From contig JABUQX010022126.1 in assembly GCA_015478945.1 (NCBI GenBank), positions 1 to 12,500 on the forward strand: DNA of 12,500 nucleotides, written 5' to 3'. The translations under genes and the position numbers were made by a program. Every line of letters starts with the position of its first letter. Position 1 is the first letter of the stretch. The notes beneath the pieces were generated by a model, which worked only from the letters and a program-made list of their open reading frames with translations, made no database searches and was not told the origin of the DNA. This stretch comes from Trachelipus rathkii. Lineage: Eukaryota; Arthropoda; Malacostraca; Isopoda; Trachelipodidae. Positions 8,523 to 12,500 of the stretch are shown here, in pieces.

Positions 8523-8581
8523 TATATTACGCTGTTATAATAAAGCATTGAAACTGGGACATTCTTTTACGGACACCCGAG
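8523..8581 (-). repeat. Right terminal inverted repeat of the Tc1/mariner element
   Basis: The reverse complement begins CTCGGGTGTCCGTAAAAGAA. It also contains AATAAA at 8539-8544, about 70 bases after the transposase stop, which could serve as the polyadenylation signal of the original gene. Confidence 0.9.
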
Positions 8582-8583
8582 TA

Positions 8584-9030
8584 ATATATTATTGTAAAAA
8601 TAATAGGATATGTCAACTTTTAATACAAATTTTAATACAAATATGTATATTTTTTATAAGTTACAACGCTTATGAGGCATAGTTCTTATATTTTTCACTA
8701 GTCGCCAAAAGAAGCAACGTTCAAAGTAACTAACGAAAGAAGTTAATGGACTCATTTGAAACGTGGCAACAGTCCCTAATTCTTTTTTTTGTCTTCAGGC
8801 GAAAGCAATAAGAAATGAGGAATACAGGCAAAAGAAAAAACGAATCCAAATTCTAAACGGGTGATAAAAAACCGGTGTAAAGAATAAACACATTGTGAGC
8901 CATTGAGAGGAGCGTGGATCGTTTAGGAAATTTTGGAAAAAACAAAAAGTTTGTTATCGAAAATCGATCTATAAAATTTAAAATCTAAAAGAAACATTAT
9001 TTTATAAACTCGTAAATTAACCAGTAACGA
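8584..9030. other. Right inner part of the hAT-like element, no gene seen
   Basis: AT-rich sequence lies between the nested insertion and the right subterminal motif cluster. The direct repeat TTTTAATACAAA occurs twice at about 8618-8641. I looked for remnants of a hAT transposase in all frames and saw none. Confidence 0.5.
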
Positions 9031-9178
9031 TTAACGATGTGTCGAGAAAATTTTGAATATGTTAATGGTCCTTTAGTTCATTTAGGAATTTAACGAAAGC
9101 GTTAAAAACGTACGAAAATATTTAGACTACTTGGATCTATACGGAATAACGCATTTAACGCCGTTATATGCCCACCTT

Positions 9179-9180
<2 letters not shown>

Positions 9181-9220
<40 letters not shown>

Positions 9221-9305
9221 ATATATTATATAATATATATATAATAATTAATATTAATATATACTATATATATATAATATATATATATATATATAATTAT
9301 ATATA
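9181..9305. repeat. TA array at the right flank of the hAT-like element
   Basis: A nearly pure TA run starts at the base after the element's terminus. Its first eight bases are the candidate target duplication. Confidence 0.95.
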
Positions 9306-9490
9306 GGAACTTTCGCTTCAAATCTAAGGGTGTTTAACACCGGTAAAATAAAATATCGAACGAATGTAATCGATTTTTTTTTCGATTATTTCAAGGCAAC
9401 AGTGCGTTAAAAATTACAAGTTTTTTCTTTTTTTTTTCTTAAACTTAACAGGGATCATACCCAAGATTAAATCGCAAAGAAAGAAAGAGT
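9306..9490. other. AT-rich spacer with short hairpins, no gene
   Basis: The interval contains a perfect short inverted repeat, TAATCGA (9367-9373) and TCGATTA (9382-9388), around a T run, and a near-palindrome GGTGTTTAACACC at about 9329-9341. No coding sequence or recognised motif. Confidence 0.5.
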
Positions 9491-9580
9491 CAGGGTCTCT
9501 CCCTAGGCCTCAGCGGGGGACGACTGGGGCGGACTTCGTCCCCCCTCTCTGTTCCCCGTCGGCTCCGGACCCTCCCTTTA
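9491..9580. other. Compact GC-rich island with a nested stem, class unknown
   Basis: Roughly 90 bases of GC-rich sequence sit abruptly in very AT-rich DNA. Two stems are nested: an outer AGGGTC (9492-9497) with GACCCT (9568-9573), and an inner perfect 9-bp GGGGGACGA (9515-9523) with TCGTCCCCC (9536-9544) around a 12-base loop. An A-rich stretch follows (9579-9600). It could be a retroposed structured RNA or SINE fragment with an A-rich tail, or the terminal hairpin of a DNA transposon. I cannot assign it. Confidence 0.4.
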
Positions 9581-9810
9581 AAGAAATTAAATAAAAAAAA
9601 ACAATTTGAAAACAAAATTAAACATATAAAAATTAACCATTGATTATTAAAAAGCAACATGTCGGCAACTTTTTCTCTTCTCATAATTGGAGTTCTTAAA
9701 GTTAAAACGTCAAAGTGAAATGTTAGAGCAATTAGGGTTTAAGAGATATTATAGCATATATGTTTAAAGAATATTTTATGAAATAATTTTAAAGGCCATA
9801 TAAAAACAAT
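9581..9810. other. AT-rich spacer, nothing recognised
   Basis: The stretch is A-rich near the left end and otherwise without repeats, open frames or motifs that I can identify. Confidence 0.6.
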
Positions 9811-9970
9811 ATAAATATTATATATATTATATATTATATATATATAAGATATATATATTATATATATATATATATATATAATATATATATATATAATATA
9901 TATATATCATATATATATATATATATATATATACTATATATATATATATATATTATATATTATAATAAAT
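9811..9970. repeat. TA array
   Basis: Nearly pure TA/TAA repeat. It marks the left edge of the strand-asymmetric domain that runs to the end of the window. Confidence 0.95.
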
Positions 9971-11429
9971 TAATGGAGTGTTTTAAAGGGAAATATGGTT
10001 AGAGGGAGAATTAAAGGATTTAGGATAGGAAAGAAAAATTTGTGAGAGGAAGTAATATTGAGATAAGAGGTATATTAAAAAATAAATATTCAAAATTAAT
10101 TGGTTGGTATTAATTGGATTGTATAACGATTAAAAAACGTTGATCCGACACTATAAATTTTTTCTGTATATTTAAAGTGTAAAAGGTATTTAAAATTAAT
10201 TGGGATAGTGTGATGAATAAAAATTAAATAATGTTAATTTATTTTAATATTTATTAAAAGAACCAAATTTTGGAAGACAGACGATTATGTATGTTGGTGG
10301 TTCTCCGTGAAGTAGATTAAGATTAATATACGGCTATTAGGAGATTAAATTGGAATTTATAGGAAAGAATGATAAATTTTTAGTAATAAAAAGACCAATA
10401 TATAATAATATATAATATATACTATATACCTAAATACTAACATATAAATATTAATAAGAGATATGATGCATATATATTAATGTGGCGAATAGATAAATAA
10501 GCTTTATATAGTTCTATAACTACATTATAGTCTATTACTAGAATACTTATATAATATATATATTTCCTAGTGTAGGGAGTGGGTGTTATAGGTTGGGGAT
10601 CATATAATATATTATATATAATAATATAGTATATATATATATATATATATATTAATATCCGAAAAAAATAAAGAAGTAAAATGAAAAGTACAAGAATTTT
10701 AGTTATGGTAAAGGAAAAATTCAAGAGAAAATATATGGAATAAGAAAAAATAGTTAATTTCAATTTGATAAGTGGTGGAAAATAGAAAAAAAAAAATAAA
10801 ATTTAATTTTTATTTGTTTATGTTTTTTTTGTGAAGTTATATATAAAAAAATAAGACGAAGATATTTAGAAAAATAAAAAAGAATATATGGAATAGTGAA
10901 ATAGGAATATAAAGTATTATTTATAGGGGGGGAATCAAGAAGTTAAGGGCAAGCACAGAAACAGAGCGCAAAGATTTAAATATAGAAAAAGATTAGTGTT
11001 AAACTAAAACTGATATACGATCTACCGAAAACGAAGAATTGAATAATAAGAGAAGGGAGGTTAAGGAGAAAATAAAAGGAACGCAGCAGCAGAAAGAACA
11101 ACAAGAGTGGAACCTGAAGAAGTATACCAACAAGAGGATGAACAAGAAAAGGTGTTAAACTTATGTGCGGTTTACCCTTGGGTATTATTTTAGTTTAAAA
11201 AAAAAAATATTTTTAATAAAAATTTAATAAGAACGTGAACTTTTAATAGTTTTATAATTGTAAATATAGTTAGTTTTGAGATATAAAAAAAAATAAAAAA
11301 AAAAGTAAAAAATTTTTTTTTTATAATTTTAAATAATAAAATTTTATAAGATGATAAATATATGTTATAAGTTTTATGACTCGTATATATATTAGTTTTA
11401 GAGATATAATGAGATGTAAATTATTTAGT

Positions 11430-11655
11430 TTAAAAAATATATATATATGTAGATATATTATAATATATATTAATATATATATATATATAATATATATATT
11501 ATATAATATATGATTTATATAATATACATATATCACTATATATAGATATATATATATATAGACTATATATGTATATATGTATATAGCAAGGTAGTAAATA
11601 ACTAAATAATTATATATATAATATATATATTAGATATTAATATTATATAATGTGT
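11430..11655. repeat. TA-rich array
   Basis: Imperfect TA/TAA repeat with scattered G interruptions, within the strand-asymmetric domain. It is the source of spurious Tyr/Ile-rich frames. Confidence 0.9.
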
Positions 11656-12095
11656 GGAGTTGAGTTAATGAACCTGTAAAAATATAAATTCTAAGGAAAC
11701 AATAAAATAAATATGGGTAAAGATGTTGGTTTTAAGATTTAAAGAAACATATAAATATCAGTTAGGAATAGGTTTAGGACAAATCGAAATAGATTATCAA
11801 AGACGAGTTAGGATAAGTTGTTGTTAAGTATAAGAAGAGTTAAATAGTTTGCGTTATATATTAAATAATTTAATTAAAAATAATAGAAGAAGGAAGAAAG
11901 AAATAAGAAAAGAAATAAAATAAAGAATACATTTCATGGCTAGATCATGACGAAGTAACTAATTAAAAGAAAAAATAAGATATTCAAGACGGGTTTATAA
12001 GCAGCTTATAAAATAGTAGTTAAAATTGTGGTCTGAGAACTAGATAAAAAATATATATATAGATATATATCTATATAAATAATATATAGATAAAT

Positions 12096-12123
12096 AATTA
12101 ATAGAAAAATAAAAGTATACTTT
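12096..12123 (+). repeat. 28-bp direct repeat, copy 1
   Basis: AATTAATAGAAAAATAAAAG followed by TATACTTT is identical to 12392-12419. The similarity extends a few bases upstream (GATAAAT) with a 2-base indel. The copies are 296 bp apart, start to start. Confidence 0.85.
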
Positions 12124-12125
12124 TA

Positions 12126-12262
12126 AGCATGTACTCTTTCAAGACATGAGCGTTATATTTATTATAATATACTATATATATTATATATATTAAGTTTGCT
12201 CTTGCATGACTTTTCAAGATCATGACTATATTTATTATATTTAATATACTAAGTATTGAAAT
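12126..12262 (+). repeat. Imperfect tandem duplication carrying two small hairpins
   Basis: Two related units (about 12126-12170 and 12203-12245) share TTTCAAGA-CATGA followed by TATATTTATTAT. Each can form a 5-bp stem: CATGT (12128-12132) with ACATG (12144-12148), and CATGA (12205-12209) with TCATG (12220-12224). The closing pair differs between units (T-A versus A-T) but still pairs. Confidence 0.5.
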
Positions 12263-12291
12263 AAAAAATTACAGCTATGAAGCGAGTTATG

Positions 12292-12321
12292 AAATTTAAT
12301 TAAATTTAATTAAATTTAAAT
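12292..12321 (+). repeat. Three-copy 10-bp tandem repeat AAATTTAATT
   Basis: AAATTTAATT is repeated twice perfectly, with a third nearly complete copy, and nothing else of note. Confidence 0.85.
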
Positions 12322-12391
12322 AAAGAAAGGTTAATCTGATGTAAAATAGATTGCATATAACTAAATTAAATATATAATAAAAGATAAATTC

Positions 12392-12419
12392 AATTAATAG
12401 AAAAATAAAAGTATACTTT
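12392..12419 (+). repeat. 28-bp direct repeat, copy 2
   Basis: Identical to 12096-12123. The copies bracket the hairpin-bearing duplication and the 10-bp tandem repeat, so they may mark a larger repeat unit or a duplication boundary cut off by the window edge. Confidence 0.85.
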
Positions 12420-12500
12420 ATGGATAAAGTCCAGATTTATCTATGAACAATTATCAAATCAGTAAGTTAAATTTAGGTCAGAGAACTAAAAGAAACGGTA

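Larger units (their letters stand above)
7207..8581 (+). mobile_element. Full-length, inactive Tc1/mariner-superfamily transposon, 1375 bp
   Basis: The ends are long inverted repeats of about 57 bp (7207-7263 and 8523-8581). They share GTAAAAGAATGT, CAGTTTCAATGCTTTATTAT and a TAATATA-type inner end, with only about five differences. TA dinucleotides at 7205-7206 and 8582-8583 fit the TA target duplication of this superfamily. The length and a single intronless transposase gene also fit. The element lies wholly within the hAT-like element 6862-9180, so it inserted later. Its gene is broken in several places, so it cannot supply transposase, but the near-identical ends might still be recognised by an active relative. 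Confidence 0.92.
6862..9180. mobile_element. hAT-like non-autonomous element hosting a nested Tc1/mariner
   Basis: The left end CAAAGGGTGGGCA (6862-6874) matches the reverse complement of the right end (9169-9180, CAAAGGTGGGCA) apart from one extra G. CGTTAAATG then follows at 6876-6884, and in reverse complement at 9152-9160. The flanks are TATATATA on both sides (6854-6861 and 9181-9188), the 8-bp size expected for hAT, though uninformative inside TA repeat. Subterminal regions are rich in TTAACG/CGTTAA hexamers: seven in 6876-6992 and four in 9031-9160. Removing the nested insertion and one TA leaves about 942 bp with no coding sequence, so it was probably a non-autonomous copy. Confidence 0.65.
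9971..12500. other. Strand-asymmetric AT-rich domain (G much more frequent than C on +)
   Basis: Over about 2.5 kb the plus strand has very little C but regular G. For example, 10021-10080 has 16 G and no C, and 11761-11820 has about 16 G and 4 C. TA arrays interrupt it at about 10395-10432, 10545-10660, 11430-11655 and 12045-12090. Minus-strand frames such as 10437-10763 and 11321-11536 give hydrophobic Ile/Tyr/Leu-rich peptides only because that strand is pyrimidine-rich. No gene is supported. Possible sources are transcription- or replication-linked mutation bias, or decayed satellite-like sequence. Confidence 0.7.

Noticed and set aside
9490..9684. Minus-strand frame of 64 codons
   Set aside because: It spans the GC-rich island and adjacent AT DNA with no domain; composition explains it.
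10437..10763. Minus-strand hydrophobic frame of 108 codons resembling a membrane or mitochondrial protein
   Set aside because: The Ile/Tyr/Leu/Phe content follows from pyrimidine bias and TA repeats. No mitochondrial gene motif, tRNA or rRNA is present, so a mitochondrial origin is also rejected.
11321..11536. Minus-strand frame of 71 codons
   Set aside because: It is Tyr/Ile-rich readout of a TA array.
12096..12419. Possible CRISPR-like array from 28-bp repeats
   Set aside because: There are only two copies, with a 268-bp gap and no regular spacers, in eukaryotic-type DNA.

Overview
This is an AT-rich, gene-poor nuclear window, most likely from an arthropod. It holds no intact gene that I can support. 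The best clue to the organism is a decayed Tc1/mariner-superfamily transposase at 7422-8469. Its N-terminus (MASPERKAFCVLKFAK) and motifs (DESTFHL, WPPRSPDLTPC, GAHIEH) belong to a family I know from spiders, ants and other arthropods. Low-complexity DNA is abundant: degenerate TA arrays, CA/TG and GA microsatellites, a TAA-rich block and a 53-base A run. I see no tRNA, rRNA, CRISPR array, operon or bacterial signal.

Layout. 1-1150 is degenerate TA repeat broken by (CA)n and (TG)n/GC-rich microsatellites. 1150-2865 is ordinary-complexity DNA without a supported gene; near its end (about 2635-2825) a short stretch weakly resembles a BEL/Pao-type retrotransposon integrase. 2866-3560 is TAA-rich, then TA-rich. 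3575-4053 is unique sequence ending in poly(A), a candidate retroposed copy. 4332-5142 has hAT-like terminal inverted repeats (CAGTGGGCG...TATCCAGG) but no transposase. 5440-5484 is a lone terminus of a second hAT-like family. 5641-6861 is non-coding, with a long inverted repeat, a 22-bp perfect palindrome and a GA microsatellite.

The best-supported structure is a nested pair. A hAT-like non-autonomous element (6862-9180, termini CAAAGG(G)TGGGCA, many TTAACG/CGTTAA subterminal motifs, 8-bp TATATATA on both sides) was interrupted by a full-length but dead Tc1/mariner element (7207-8581, about 57-bp inverted repeats, TA on both sides). Its transposase has many frameshifts and stops, and the position expected to hold the third catalytic aspartate is an asparagine.

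From 9181 onward, TA arrays alternate with AT-rich DNA. A compact GC-rich, hairpin-forming island lies at 9491-9580. The last 2.5 kb is strikingly strand-asymmetric (G far above C on the + strand), which creates spurious hydrophobic reading frames on the - strand. A pair of 28-bp direct repeats, with two similar hairpins between them, lies near the right edge.

No genes work together here. The window reads as a transposon graveyard in repeat-rich DNA. I found no convincing new functional system; the points most worth checking are the nested transposons, the two hAT-like families, the strand-asymmetric tract and the GC-rich island.
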